Assembly: GCA_958429225.1 (NCBI GenBank)
Contig: CAUAJB010000007.1
Span: 1-45,402 of the forward strand
Direction: 5' to 3'
Source of the DNA: an uncultured Collinsella sp.
GTDB taxonomy: Bacteria; Actinomycetota; Coriobacteriia; Coriobacteriales; Coriobacteriaceae
DNA: 45,402 nt
Within the stretch, counting starts at the first letter, position 1. Every line of letters begins with the position of its first letter. Both the position numbers and the translations under genes were made by a program. The notes under the pieces are model-generated. The model made no database searches and was not told where the DNA came from. It saw only the letters and a list, made by a program, of their open reading frames with translations. This document shows positions 32,653 through 41,589 of this stretch, piece by piece.

Positions 32653-34260
32653 TTACAGAAGACTCTCGAACTTCAGAAGACTCTCGAACTTCTCGCGAAC
32701 CTGCGGGACGGTAAGGCCGATGATGACCTGGATTGACTGACCTTGGACCACCAAGCCATGCGTACCGATCGCCTTGAAGGAAGCCTCGGGCGCAACGACG
32801 CTCTTGTCCTTGACGTTAACGCGCAGACGGGTAGCGCAGTTCGTTACATCGATGACGTTATCCGTGCCACCGAGCAGATCGAGGATGTTCTCGGCAAGCA
32901 CCAAGCGCTCATCATCTTTACTCTGGGCGACCGATTTGCCAGCAGCAGCACCCTGCTTTTGCTTGTAGTCGGCCTTGGACTTGAGCTCGACCTCAACATC
33001 GTCATCCTCGCGACCGGGGGTCTTAAAGTCGAACTTGACGATCAGGAAACGGAAGACCACGACCCAAAGGGCGGTAAAGCACAGACCGACAAGGATGGAG
33101 ATGGCGTACTGCAGACCGTGTGCGGCCCAAAGGGGCAGCCAGTCCCACGAGAGCATCGAGATGATGCCGCCGTCGAAGATACCCACGACGCCAAGGAGGT
33201 TTTGAGCCATGCAGCCAAGCGCTCCGAGCACGCAGTGGACGACGAACAGGCCGGGCGCGATGAACAGGAAGGTGAAGTCAAGCGGCTCGGTAATACCGCA
33301 AAGCATAGCGGTAAGGGTGACGGGAATGAGCAGAGCCTTAACGCGCTGCTTGCGCTCGGGTTTGGCGGTCATATAAAACGCAATGGCGACGCCAAGCGAG
33401 CCGAAGACTTTAGTCCATCCAGGGCAGGTATAGGCAGCCCAGGGTGCGGCATCCTTGAGAGCAATGCTCGGATCGGCAGCCAGTTGGGGCAGGATGTTAG
33501 CCCAAGCGGCAAAGATGCCGCCATTGACCGCTGCGTTGTCGTAATAGAACGGCGTATAGATAAAGTGGTGAAGGCCTGTAGGGATCAGCACGCGCTCGAA
33601 GAAAGCAAAGACGCCCACGCCAAACGTACCGGCGGAAAGGATGAATCCCTGGAAGGCGGCGATAGCAGCCTGAACATGCGGCCACACCAGGCAGGCGATA
33701 AGAGCGACCGGAACCATAACGAAGAAACCGATCATATAGATGAACACGGAGCCCGAGAACACGCCCAGCCACTCAGGAAGTTCGGTGTCGAAGAACTTGT
33801 TATGCAGCATCGTGGCGATACCAGAGATAATGAGCGCGCCCATGATGCCCATGTCAAGCGTTTTGATGCTTGCGATAGTGGCAAGACCGGTACCGCTGCC
33901 CGCCTCGACAGAGTAGTCGACACCAAAGACAGGGCCCCACTGCCCCAAGATTGTGCTTACAAAGTAGTTGAAGGTAAGGTAGATGGCCAAAGTCTCCATG
34001 CAGCAGCGAGCGTTCTGCTTGTTCGCGAGCGAGATTGGCAACGCTACGCAAAACAGCAACGGCATCTGGTTAAAGAGCGTCCAACCACCCTGGAGCAGCA
34101 CATTCCAGCAATCAAACCAAAGATGACCCGCTGTGGCCATCTCGCCAAAGATCGCCTCGGTGGTAAACAACGTACCCAGGCCGACGACGATTCCGGAAAA
34201 TGCGAAAAGAATTGCAGGCGTGTACATTGCACCGCCGAAACGTTGTATCTTTTGCATCAT
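32653..34260 (-). CDS. PTS alpha-glucoside EIICB component
   Basis: 535 residues from the double ATG (MMQKIQRFGGAMYTPAILFA) with GAGGGGG upstream. Ten or so membrane segments form the glucose-family IIC domain (FERVLIPTGLHHFIYTPFYY, GITEPLDFTFLFIAPGLF). A charged linker leads to IIB, with the phosphorylated Cys in VIDVTNCATRLRV. No EIIA domain is present, so a EIIA-Glc must come from elsewhere. It is of the MalX/GlvC type and paired with GH4. The last residues are duplicated (KFESLL twice) by an 18-base tandem repeat. Its promoter region holds GntR-type operator repeats. Confidence 0.9.
   Translation of the reverse strand: MMQKIQRFGGAMYTPAILFAFSGIVVGLGTLFTTEAIFGEMATAGHLWFDCWNVLLQGGWTLFNQMPLLFCVALPISLANKQNARCCMETLAIYLTFNYFVSTILGQWGPVFGVDYSVEAGSGTGLATIASIKTLDMGIMGALIISGIATMLHNKFFDTELPEWLGVFSGSVFIYMIGFFVMVPVALIACLVWPHVQAAIAAFQGFILSAGTFGVGVFAFFERVLIPTGLHHFIYTPFYYDNAAVNGGIFAAWANILPQLAADPSIALKDAAPWAAYTCPGWTKVFGSLGVAIAFYMTAKPERKQRVKALLIPVTLTAMLCGITEPLDFTFLFIAPGLFVVHCVLGALGCMAQNLLGVVGIFDGGIISMLSWDWLPLWAAHGLQYAISILVGLCFTALWVVVFRFLIVKFDFKTPGREDDDVEVELKSKADYKQKQGAAAGKSVAQSKDDERLVLAENILDLLGGTDNVIDVTNCATRLRVNVKDKSVVAPEASFKAIGTHGLVVQGQSIQVIIGLTVPQVREKFESLLKFESLL
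32656..32691. repeat. 18-base tandem repeat at gene end
   Basis: CAGAAGACTCTCGAACTT occurs twice in direct succession, adding one extra KFESLL unit to the EIICB C-terminus without a frame change. Confidence 0.9.
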
Positions 34261-34397
34261 GACGGGGAATCCCCCTCTCTTCATTCGGAGCGACTGCGGT
34301 TTTGGCTTCACTCGAGACCGCAGACGCGCCGTTTGCGTGTACCTCGTGCAATAGGACGGGTGGGCCCGCTTCCCTGACTTCTTGCGCTTCTATTTTT

Positions 34398-34426
34398 ATC
34401 ATATCACTTATCTAGACAAGTTAATA
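34398..34426 (-). promoter_or_regulatory. EIICB promoter with GntR-type operator
   Basis: On the minus strand TATTAA, 17 bases, TATGAT. The spacer contains ACTTATCTAGACAAGT (34406-34421), a palindrome with one mismatched pair. The half-site ACTTGTCT recurs at the divergent promoter. Confidence 0.5.
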
Positions 34427-34536
34427 CGGTTTCTGTGTTCGGTCAGCGGTCGATTATTGGCCGTAAACGGTATATGTCCAGTATTTTGCCTGCTAAAGCT
34501 GATATAGCTGATGGACACAATTCATATTTCTTTTCT

Positions 34537-34581
34537 ACTTGTCTAGATGTGCTTGTCTATATCTGCATACATGCCTATACT
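34537..34581 (+). promoter_or_regulatory. Polyol dehydrogenase promoter with repeated operator half-sites
   Basis: CTTGTCTAGATGTG (34538-34551) is followed directly by CTTGTCTATATCTG (34552-34565). The promoter TTGTCT (34553-34558), 17 bases, TATACT (34576-34581) overlaps the second copy. The half-site is shared with the EIICB promoter, so one regulator, likely the GntR protein at 35709, controls both directions. Confidence 0.55.
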
Positions 34582-34617
34582 TCATTACAACATTCACCGC
34601 CACGTTAAGGAGTCACC

Positions 34618-35643
34618 ATGAAAAGCGCGGTCTTCTATGGAAAGCACGACCTCAGAGTCGAGGAATCGGCAAAGCCGGCCGTGGGCAAGCGCGACGTTCT
34701 GATCAACGTCAAAGCTTGCGGCGTCTGCGGTACCGACGTTCATATCTATGAAGGCGACAAGGGTGCAGCGGACGTTACCCCGCCCACGATCCTTGGCCAT
34801 GAGTTCGCGGGCGTTATCGAGGCCGTGGGCTGCGATGTCACCGGCTTTAAGCCGGGCGATCGCGTGTGCATCGACCCAAACCATCCCTGCGGCTGCTGCG
34901 AACCCTGCCGTGACGGAATCAACCACTACTGCGAGCATATGACCGGCTACGGCACCACCGTTAACGGCGGCTTTGCGGAGTACTGCTCCGTCGATATGCA
35001 GCAGGTTTACAAGCTCGGTGACAACACAAGCTTTGAGCAGGGCGCTATGACCGAGCCCGTTGCCTGCTGTCTGCACGGTATCGATATGTGCAACATCAAG
35101 CCGGGCAGCACCGTCGTCGTTATCGGCGGTGGCATGATCGGCCTGCTTATGATGCAGCTCGCCAAAAACGCTGGCGCCACCAAGGTTGTCCTCCTCGAGC
35201 CCGTCGAGGGCAAGCGTGAAGTCGCACTCAAGCTCGGCGCCGACCTGGCAATCGATTCCATCCGCGAGGACGTCCAGGCCCGCCTAGAGCAGGAAGGCGT
35301 CGGCAACGTCGACGTCGTGATCGAGTGCGTCGGCAAGCCCGCCACCATTGAACAGGCCATCAGAATCGCCGGCCATAAGGCCACGGTCATGATGTTTGGT
35401 CTTACTAAGCCCGACGAGATGATCACCGTCAAGCCCTTCGAAATCTTCCAAAAAGAGCTCGTGCTCACCTCGTCCTACATCAACCCTTACACGCAGCGTC
35501 GCGCTCTTGAGCTTATCGACTCCGGCAGGCTCGACGTATCCTCGATGGTCGCCAAGGTAGCCTCCCTCGACGAACTCGGCGCCATCCTGTCAGACCCGGC
35601 CCTGCGTGCCATGGGTAAATATATAATCGACCCCAGCAAGTAA
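34618..35643 (+). CDS. Zinc-dependent polyol (sorbitol-type) dehydrogenase
   Basis: 341 residues, AAGGAG upstream. Medium-chain dehydrogenase: catalytic zinc ligands in ACGVCGTDVH (C37) and GHEFAG (H61), structural zinc Cys at 91, 94, 97 and 105 (CGCCEPCRDG...HYC), and the Rossmann motif VIGGGMIGLLMMQLA. It resembles sorbitol/threonine dehydrogenases. It is divergent from the alpha-glucoside PTS and followed by the GntR regulator. A role in oxidising the polyol half of a PTS-imported disaccharide alcohol is an inference from this arrangement; other secondary alcohols are possible. Confidence 0.85.
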   Translation: MKSAVFYGKHDLRVEESAKPAVGKRDVLINVKACGVCGTDVHIYEGDKGAADVTPPTILGHEFAGVIEAVGCDVTGFKPGDRVCIDPNHPCGCCEPCRDGINHYCEHMTGYGTTVNGGFAEYCSVDMQQVYKLGDNTSFEQGAMTEPVACCLHGIDMCNIKPGSTVVVIGGGMIGLLMMQLAKNAGATKVVLLEPVEGKREVALKLGADLAIDSIREDVQARLEQEGVGNVDVVIECVGKPATIEQAIRIAGHKATVMMFGLTKPDEMITVKPFEIFQKELVLTSSYINPYTQRRALELIDSGRLDVSSMVAKVASLDELGAILSDPALRAMGKYIIDPSK

Positions 35644-35708
35644 ATCGATTGACACCTGCGCGGGCGGTCCTCATCCACCGCTCGCGCACTCAGCTCTAGG
35701 AGACCGTC

Positions 35709-36464
35709 ATGGCGCGAGCCATCTTCCAAACTATTTATGACACCGTGAAGCAGTCGATTGACGACGGCACATACGCCTATCAGAGTTATCTGCCTTCGGA
35801 GACTGAGCTCACGCAGCTGTTTGACTGTTCGCGCATGACGGTCCGTCGCGCCATCTCGATGCTTGCGGCAGATGGTTACGTGCTCCCCCAGCAAGGCAAA
35901 GGCATGCGCGTCATTCGCAACATCAGTGACGAGAAGAGTCGTGGTGGCGGCGGACTCGAGACCTTTAAGGAAATCGCGACCAGCCGAGGCTTTGAGCTCA
36001 AGACTGTCACCACCGTCTTTGAGCTCCTCATCTGTAGCAAGGCACTCTCCGGGATTACCGGGTTTCCCGAAGGCTGTGAGCTCACACGCGCCAAACGCAT
36101 TCGTTATGCAGACGGACATGCCGTGTGCTCCGACGACTCCTATTACCTAAGCTCACAGGTACCGGGACTGACACCCGAGATTGTCAACGATTCGATTTAT
36201 CGTTACCTCGAAGAAGACCTTGGCATTAAGATTGCCACGGGCAAACGCGATGTAACGATTGAGCACCCCACGCCCGAAGATGCGCGCGTGCTCGATCTCG
36301 ACGACTTTAACGCACTCGCCGTTATACGCGGGCAGACCTACAACGCCGACGGCATCCTTATGGAATACACCGAGACAAAACAGGTCCCCGGGTTCTTTTT
36401 GCTCCATGAAACCGTGACGCGCAACGGTACCGGTCGAACCGGCCACCAAAGCAGCATGAACTAA
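35709..36464 (+). CDS. GntR-family regulator (HutC/TreR type, UTRA domain)
   Basis: 251 residues. N-terminal winged helix (YDTVKQSIDDGTYAYQSYLP, CSRMTVRRAISMLAADGYV, QQGKGMRV, about 8-70). A UTRA effector domain follows (about 95-240), which in this family binds phosphosugars such as trehalose 6-phosphate. CTAGGAG lies upstream of the ATG. It is placed 65 bases after the polyol dehydrogenase and probably senses the phosphorylated disaccharide made by the PTS, releasing the repeated CTTGTCTA operators in the divergent control region. Confidence 0.85.
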   Translation: MARAIFQTIYDTVKQSIDDGTYAYQSYLPSETELTQLFDCSRMTVRRAISMLAADGYVLPQQGKGMRVIRNISDEKSRGGGGLETFKEIATSRGFELKTVTTVFELLICSKALSGITGFPEGCELTRAKRIRYADGHAVCSDDSYYLSSQVPGLTPEIVNDSIYRYLEEDLGIKIATGKRDVTIEHPTPEDARVLDLDDFNALAVIRGQTYNADGILMEYTETKQVPGFFLLHETVTRNGTGRTGHQSSMN

Positions 36465-36473
36465 CCATTTATT

Positions 36474-36545
36474 AGTTGCGGTGGAATAGTTCCTAGAATG
36501 GCCAGCTTAAGGGCAAAACAGGAACTATTCCACCGCAACTTTTTT
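36474..36545 (+). terminator. Strong terminator after GntR gene
   Basis: A 20-base perfect stem at 36474-36493 and 36521-36540 (AGTTGCGGTGGAATAGTTCC and its complement) with a 27-base loop, followed by six T. A second hairpin, GGCCGGTGGG / CCCACCGGCC, follows at 36546-36576. Confidence 0.9.
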
Positions 36546-36595
36546 GGCCGGTGGGGCAGTACCTGTCCCACCGGCCATCATTTACGCTCTTTTAA

Positions 36596-37849
36596 CTAGT
36601 CCGCGAGCTTTTCCACCTGGTCGAGCATCTTGCCGAGCTTGGCCTTTGCCTCAGCCTTGACCTTCTCAGCTTCTTCGTGAGCCTTCGCCTTCTGGGCGGC
36701 CTTCTCCTCGGCCTCGGGATCGACGACGATCAGGTTGGATGCATCGTGTTCAACCAACTTGAGCGCATGCTCGGGGCACACCTTGACACAGGCGCCGCAG
36801 CCTAAACAATACGTGGACTCCAACGCAAAGCGGCCGCTTCCCACCAAATCGCAGGCGAACGTGGGGCATACATTGACGCACTCGCCGCACGACGTGCACT
36901 TGTCAAAATCGCACTCCGGCGTGCTCACCTGCATGTTCTGGGCAAGCTCGGGGTGGTTTTGCAGCGTCGAGAGCACCAGCTGCCGCCCGTGCGTGAGCGA
37001 ACGGCGACGCTTGGTCGTCGTGGTGCCGCACATGGTGTTGAGCGTGCGCTCCAGCTGGGTAATCTGATGGCGATGGGCTTTGAGCTTCTGCGTCACCGAG
37101 GCCAGCGCCGCCGTCGCTGGGTTGAGCTTGGTCACCGTCAGGCCCGTGGTGCGGGCAATCTTTTCCATGTACTCCTTGCGCTCGTACTCGCGGCGCTTAT
37201 GGCATTTGAGGCTTTTGGGATCGACCTCCAGGCCCATACCCGTGCCAGACCACTCTTCGGCCTTCGCAATCGCCTCGCCCAGAATGTCCTCACCTCCGGT
37301 GTTGCGGCATTTATCGCACACGCCCAACGGCAGGTACACACTCACGTTGGGATAGTCTGCCAGTACCGAGAACCAGGTCTCGGCCGTAATATCGCCCACG
37401 CAGGCAACGACGACTTCGTTCTCGCGCGGCATGCGCTTAAGGGCACGCGTGCAGGTGACGTAGGCGGTCTCGTGGCTCGTAGCCGCCGAGACAATGTCGT
37501 CGTAGACGTTTTTGGGCGCCAGGCGCGGCGAGATGATCGCCTCGGTCGGACAGGCAGCGGCGCACAGGCCGCACTTGCGACAGGAGTCGAGGATCTCGAT
37601 GGAGTCTTCCTCGACCTCGATAGCGTTGACCGGGCACACGTCCATGCACGCGGTGCAGCCGCTCTTTTCGTTTTTGCAGGTCAGGCACGGAATGGTGTTG
37701 CCGCGCGGGCGCTCCTTGTAGTCAGCAGGATTCCATTGAGGCGCCGACGGATCGAGTGCATCGGTCACACCGCCAAGCGGGTTTTTAAGAAAGTCGAAAC
37801 CCTTGCTGATCTCGATAATGTCATCAAACAGATCGTGTTCCTGCGCCAT
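36596..37849 (-). CDS. Four-cluster ferredoxin-type protein
   Basis: 417 residues, AGGGAGGGG upstream. Two pairs of [4Fe-4S] motifs: C65-C68-C72 with preceding Cys, and C90-C93-C96-C100 (CRKCGLCAAACP); then C318-C321-C324-C328 (CTSCGECVNVCP) and C348-C351-C354-C358 (CLGCGACVKVCP). Between the pairs, about 110-300, lies a non-ferredoxin part with VVVACVGDITAETWFSVL and GVCDKCRN, and a basic stretch. The tail (about 380-417) is an Ala/Lys/Glu-rich helix. No membrane segment. It would carry electrons in the cytoplasm; donor and acceptor are unknown. It appears to be a single-gene unit. Confidence 0.75.
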   Translation of the reverse strand: MAQEHDLFDDIIEISKGFDFLKNPLGGVTDALDPSAPQWNPADYKERPRGNTIPCLTCKNEKSGCTACMDVCPVNAIEVEEDSIEILDSCRKCGLCAAACPTEAIISPRLAPKNVYDDIVSAATSHETAYVTCTRALKRMPRENEVVVACVGDITAETWFSVLADYPNVSVYLPLGVCDKCRNTGGEDILGEAIAKAEEWSGTGMGLEVDPKSLKCHKRREYERKEYMEKIARTTGLTVTKLNPATAALASVTQKLKAHRHQITQLERTLNTMCGTTTTKRRRSLTHGRQLVLSTLQNHPELAQNMQVSTPECDFDKCTSCGECVNVCPTFACDLVGSGRFALESTYCLGCGACVKVCPEHALKLVEHDASNLIVVDPEAEEKAAQKAKAHEEAEKVKAEAKAKLGKMLDQVEKLAD

Positions 37850-38000
37850 GCGCGGCCCCTCCCTGAGCAGTGCAAACAAGCAAGAGATAATGATACGCCA
37901 TCGGCCCACGCCTCGGGCAAATTACACGCGGAGCATCTTTGCGGCAAATAGCCCATGGCCTATCGCCGCCCCGATTGCACAAGGTCGATCAAGCGCCAAG

Positions 38001-39068
38001 CTATGCCTCGCACATGAGCTGCACAAGCTTTTGTTTGGTCACTTTTGTCTGCTCGTTGGCCATATTGCGTTCGTTTCTAAAGGCCGCATCCGCAACGCTC
38101 ATCAGGTCGGCATCGGTAATCTCACCAAGCCCCAGCTCCTCAAGCGTCGTCGGCAGACCGACGCGCTGGCAAAACTCGAGCACTTGATTAAGCTCGGACG
38201 CACGCTCCAGGCGCAGCTGTACCACCAGACCAAACGCTACGGCCTCGCCGTGCATGGCCTTGCACTCGGGCAAAATCGTCAGGCCGTTGGCAATGGCATG
38301 AGCGAGCGCTAGGCCGCCACTCTCAAAGCCAACACCCGAGAGCAGAATATTGCACTCGATCAGGCGCTCAACCGCCGGCGATATACGGCCCTTTTTGAGA
38401 TCGCGCTTGGCAGCGACGCCGCACTCCATAAGCGTGTCATAGCAGGCACGAGCCGCAACCAAGGCCAAGTGTCCCGGCGCGCCACCGTGCTCGTTGGCGC
38501 CATGCGCCGCGGCGCACGAACGCGCCTCGAAGTACGTTGCCAGCGCATCGCCCATACCAGCGACCGTCATACGCAGCGGGGCTGCCGCGAGCACGTTGGT
38601 ATCGACCACAACTAGGTCTGGATTCTTCTCGAGCATCAGGTAGCGGTCGAACGACCCATCCTCGTGATACAGCACCGAAATCGCGCTGCACGGACCGTCC
38701 ATCGAAGCCGCCGTGGGGCATACGCACAACGGCAGCTCGGCATAAAACGCAACAGCTTTTGCGATATCGAGCATCTTGCCGCCGCCAATACCCACCACCA
38801 TGTCGCAATACTCAGCCCGGGCTTCCTTAGCCATTTCGACAACGGCCTCTTCCGTACACGGACCGTTGTAAATCTTAAAGAACGGCTCGCTTAGATCTTC
38901 ATCCAGAAATCCATCGACAATCTGCCTGCACAGCCGATCCTCGGTGCCCTGGTCAAACAAGACATAGGCAGCGCAGCCCAACCATGACAAATACTTGCCC
39001 TGACGCGAGAGCTCACCCGGCCCCTGAACATATCGTCCGGGACCGCCATAAACCATGGGAAGCGCCAT
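38001..39068 (-). CDS. Glycerol dehydrogenase-like enzyme (paralogue 1)
   Basis: 355 residues. The NAD loop reads VVGIGGGKMLDIAKA. Zinc ligands expected from GldA are present: Asp in GMGDALATYFEA, His in LAHAIANGL and His in AMHGEAVAFG. It differs from the paralogue at 39182 at several active-site-near points (SMDGPCS against STDAPCS; one residue shorter before HGE). It therefore probably uses another polyol or hydroxyketone. It is the second of two tandem GldA genes, separated by a terminator. No good ribosome site is seen immediately upstream. Confidence 0.8.
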   Translation of the reverse strand: MALPMVYGGPGRYVQGPGELSRQGKYLSWLGCAAYVLFDQGTEDRLCRQIVDGFLDEDLSEPFFKIYNGPCTEEAVVEMAKEARAEYCDMVVGIGGGKMLDIAKAVAFYAELPLCVCPTAASMDGPCSAISVLYHEDGSFDRYLMLEKNPDLVVVDTNVLAAAPLRMTVAGMGDALATYFEARSCAAAHGANEHGGAPGHLALVAARACYDTLMECGVAAKRDLKKGRISPAVERLIECNILLSGVGFESGGLALAHAIANGLTILPECKAMHGEAVAFGLVVQLRLERASELNQVLEFCQRVGLPTTLEELGLGEITDADLMSVADAAFRNERNMANEQTKVTKQKLVQLMCEA

Positions 39069-39136
39069 ACGAGAATCCGCCCTTTCATCAACAACAATTG
39101 GTGCAAAGCAACCTGACCCCTTTGCACCATAGCAAA

Positions 39137-39169
39137 AAGGGGCAAAGCCATCTGCCGGCTTTGCCCCTT
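39137..39169 (-). terminator. Terminator between the two glycerol dehydrogenase genes
   Basis: AAGGGGCAAAGCC / GGCTTTGCCCCTT, 13-base stem with a 7-base loop, followed on the minus strand by five T. The paralogue downstream therefore likely has its own promoter or depends on readthrough. Confidence 0.85.
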
Positions 39170-39181
39170 CCTTAGCTTGAT

Positions 39182-40282
39182 TTACTCATCCATGAGATAG
39201 TAGTGGCCCAGCGCGTCGGCACCCAGGATGGCGTTTGCGACCATCTCGGGCGTCACCTCAAACGGCATGTTGCACATGGTGTCCTCGGGCGCGCACGCGG
39301 CCTCGGCAACGACCATGGCCTGCTCGCGCGTAAGCTCGGCAACGCCAAGTTCCTTCATCGTAACCGGCAGGCCCAGCTCAATGCAGAAGCCCAAGACTTC
39401 CTCGAGCTTCTCGGTCGGGGCATCCTCGAGTACCAGCTGGACGATAGTGCCAAAGGCGACCTTCTCGCCGTGATACATGCCGTGGCACTCGGGCAGCATC
39501 GTCAGGCCATTGTGGATGGCATGAGCAGCAGCAAGGCCCGAGCTCTCAAAGCCAATGCCGGAGAGCAGCGTGTTTGCCTCGATGATGTGCTCCACGGCAG
39601 GCGTCAGCGCACCCTTCTCCAACGCGACCTTGGCCTTCACGCCATCGGCCATAAGCGTCTCGTAGCAGAGCTTGGCGAGTGCCAGACCAGCCATACCGCC
39701 CTTGCCGCCGGCGCAAGTGCCACCGTCGGCATCATGCGTCGCCTGGGCCTCAAAGTAGGTTGCGAGCGCATCGCCCATACCGGAAACCGTCAGGCGCACC
39801 GGGCTCGCCGCGATAACCGTCGTATCCATCAGGACAATGTTGGGGTTTGCCTTAAGGAACAGGTACTTATCGAACTGGCCGTCATCGGTGTAGAGCACCG
39901 AAAGTGCCGAGCACGGTGCATCGGTCGAGGCGATGGTGGGGCAAATGATAACCGGGGACTCCAGGTAATAGGCGACGGCCTTCGCGGTGTCGAGGATCTT
40001 GCCGCCGCCGACGCCGACGATGATGTCGCAACCGTTGCCGCGAGCGAGCGCAACCAGACGATCGACCTCGCCCTTGGAGCACTCGCCGTTAAAGTCCTCA
40101 AACAGCAGCTCGGCTTTAGCCTCGGCAAAGCCGCCCTCGATCTTGGCACCGACGCGCTTCTTGCCCGAAGGCGTCACGATGACGAGGGCCTTAGCACCGA
40201 GCGGCTCGACATAGGAGCCGAGCTTGGCCAGCTCGTCCGGGCCCTGGATGTACTTGCTGGGGCTATTGAAAATTGCAGCCAT
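39182..40282 (-). CDS. gldA: Glycerol dehydrogenase
   Basis: 366 residues. NAD loop VGVGGGKILDTAKAVAYY, substrate region PTIASTDAPCSALSVLY, zinc ligands in GMGDALATYFEA, AHAIHNGL and GMYHGEKVAFG, all as in canonical GldA. The enzyme interconverts glycerol and dihydroxyacetone with NAD. It sits between a second GldA-like gene and an iron-type alcohol dehydrogenase, all on the minus strand and separated by terminators, suggesting a gene group for polyol or alcohol redox balance. Confidence 0.92.
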   Translation of the reverse strand: MAAIFNSPSKYIQGPDELAKLGSYVEPLGAKALVIVTPSGKKRVGAKIEGGFAEAKAELLFEDFNGECSKGEVDRLVALARGNGCDIIVGVGGGKILDTAKAVAYYLESPVIICPTIASTDAPCSALSVLYTDDGQFDKYLFLKANPNIVLMDTTVIAASPVRLTVSGMGDALATYFEAQATHDADGGTCAGGKGGMAGLALAKLCYETLMADGVKAKVALEKGALTPAVEHIIEANTLLSGIGFESSGLAAAHAIHNGLTMLPECHGMYHGEKVAFGTIVQLVLEDAPTEKLEEVLGFCIELGLPVTMKELGVAELTREQAMVVAEAACAPEDTMCNMPFEVTPEMVANAILGADALGHYYLMDE

Positions 40283-40313
40283 AACTATCCCATTCTCTAA
40301 AAGAAAAAAGAAA

Positions 40314-40343
40314 GGGGCTCCGTACGGATACGTGCGGAGCCCC
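40314..40343 (-). terminator. Terminator after iron-type alcohol dehydrogenase
   Basis: GGGGCTCCGTAC / GTGCGGAGCCCC, 12-base stem with one G-T pair, followed on the minus strand by TTTCTTTTTTC. Confidence 0.85.
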
Positions 40344-40365
40344 TCGTTACGATAACAAGAGTCGA

Positions 40366-41589
40366 TTAGAAATCGATGTCGGTGTCGTAGTAGCAGGCCT
40401 TGAGGATCTTCTCGAAGTCGGCAGCCTTGGTCTCACGCGGGTTCTCGGGCGTGCAGGCGTCCTGCTCGGCGTTCGCGGCGATCTCGGGGAGCTTCGCGAG
40501 GAACTCCTCCTCGGAAACCATCTGCGGGTTCTCGGCGTCGACCTTCACGCCGCCATTCGCGTAATCCTTGATGGACTGCGGAATGTTGAGCTGGTCGTTG
40601 AGGTCGCGAATCTTCTGGACGAGCGCAGCGATGAGCTCCTCGTTGGTCTCGCCGGGAAGGTGCAGGATCTCCTTGGCCACGTAAGCGTAGCGCTCGGCAG
40701 CACGCGGGTCCTTGGAGTTCCACTGGATGACCTTGCCCAGGTACATGGCGTTAGCAGCACCGTGGATGATGTGACCGTTCTCGAAGGCAGCACCGGTCTT
40801 GTGAGCCATGGAGTGAACGATGCCGAGCAGGCCCGAGGAGAAGGCGATACCGGCGATGCACTGAGCCTCGTGCATGTGCTGACGGGCCTCATGGTCGCCA
40901 GCATAGGACTTGGGCAGCCACTCGACGATCTCGCGGATGCCGTGCAGAGCGTTGGCGTCGGTGAACATGGAAGCGAAGGTAGAAACGTAGGCCTCCATGC
41001 AGTGGGTCAGAGCATCCATGCCGGTGTGAGCGCACAGCTTGGCGGGCATGGTGTAGGTGAGCTCGGGGTCGACGATGGCGACATCAGGGGTGATGTTGAA
41101 GTCGGCCAGCGGGTACTTGATGCCCTTGGCGTAGTCGGTGATGACGGAGAAGGCAGTGACCTCGGTAGCGGTACCGGAGGTAGAGGAGATGGCGCAGAAA
41201 TGAGCCTTCTGACGCAGCTCGGGGAAGCTGAACGGCTGGATGATGTTATCGAAGGACTCCTCGGGATACTCGTAGAAGACCCACATGGCCTTAGCGGCAT
41301 CGATGGGCGAGCCGCCGCCGATGGCGATAATCCAGTCGGGCTCGAACTCGCGCATGGCCTCGGCGCCCTTCATGACCGTCTCGATGGACGGGTCGGACTC
41401 GACGCCCTCGAACAGCTTGACCTCGAAACCGCCCTCTTTGAGGTCGGCCTCAACGTCCTGCAGGAACCCGCCACGGCGCATAGAGCTGCCGCCAGAAACG
41501 ATGATGGCCTTCTTGCCCTTGAGGTTCTTCACCTCGTGGCGAGCGCCCTCACCAAAGTACAGATCGCGAGGATTGGTAAAACGTCCCAT
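40366..41589 (-). CDS. Iron-containing alcohol dehydrogenase
   Basis: 407 residues from MGRFTNPRDLYFGEGARHEV, with AGGAGG 6 bases upstream; the longer frame is not used. NAD(P) motif IIAIGGGSPIDAAKAMW, SSTSGTATEVTAFSVI, metal ligands in GMDALTHCMEAY and in HSMAHKTGAAF...GHIIHG. It belongs to the clostridial butanol/propanediol dehydrogenase group and would reduce an aldehyde to an alcohol during fermentation. It is different from the YqhD-like enzyme at 6437. A long upstream region (500 bases) separates it from the divergent TPR genes. Confidence 0.9.
   Translation of the reverse strand: MGRFTNPRDLYFGEGARHEVKNLKGKKAIIVSGGSSMRRGGFLQDVEADLKEGGFEVKLFEGVESDPSIETVMKGAEAMREFEPDWIIAIGGGSPIDAAKAMWVFYEYPEESFDNIIQPFSFPELRQKAHFCAISSTSGTATEVTAFSVITDYAKGIKYPLADFNITPDVAIVDPELTYTMPAKLCAHTGMDALTHCMEAYVSTFASMFTDANALHGIREIVEWLPKSYAGDHEARQHMHEAQCIAGIAFSSGLLGIVHSMAHKTGAAFENGHIIHGAANAMYLGKVIQWNSKDPRAAERYAYVAKEILHLPGETNEELIAALVQKIRDLNDQLNIPQSIKDYANGGVKVDAENPQMVSEEEFLAKLPEIAANAEQDACTPENPRETKAADFEKILKACYYDTDIDF

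Noticed and set aside
32743..34377. 544-codon open frame antisense to EIICB
   Set aside because: Shadow frame opposite a clear membrane protein; charged low-complexity product and no start signal.
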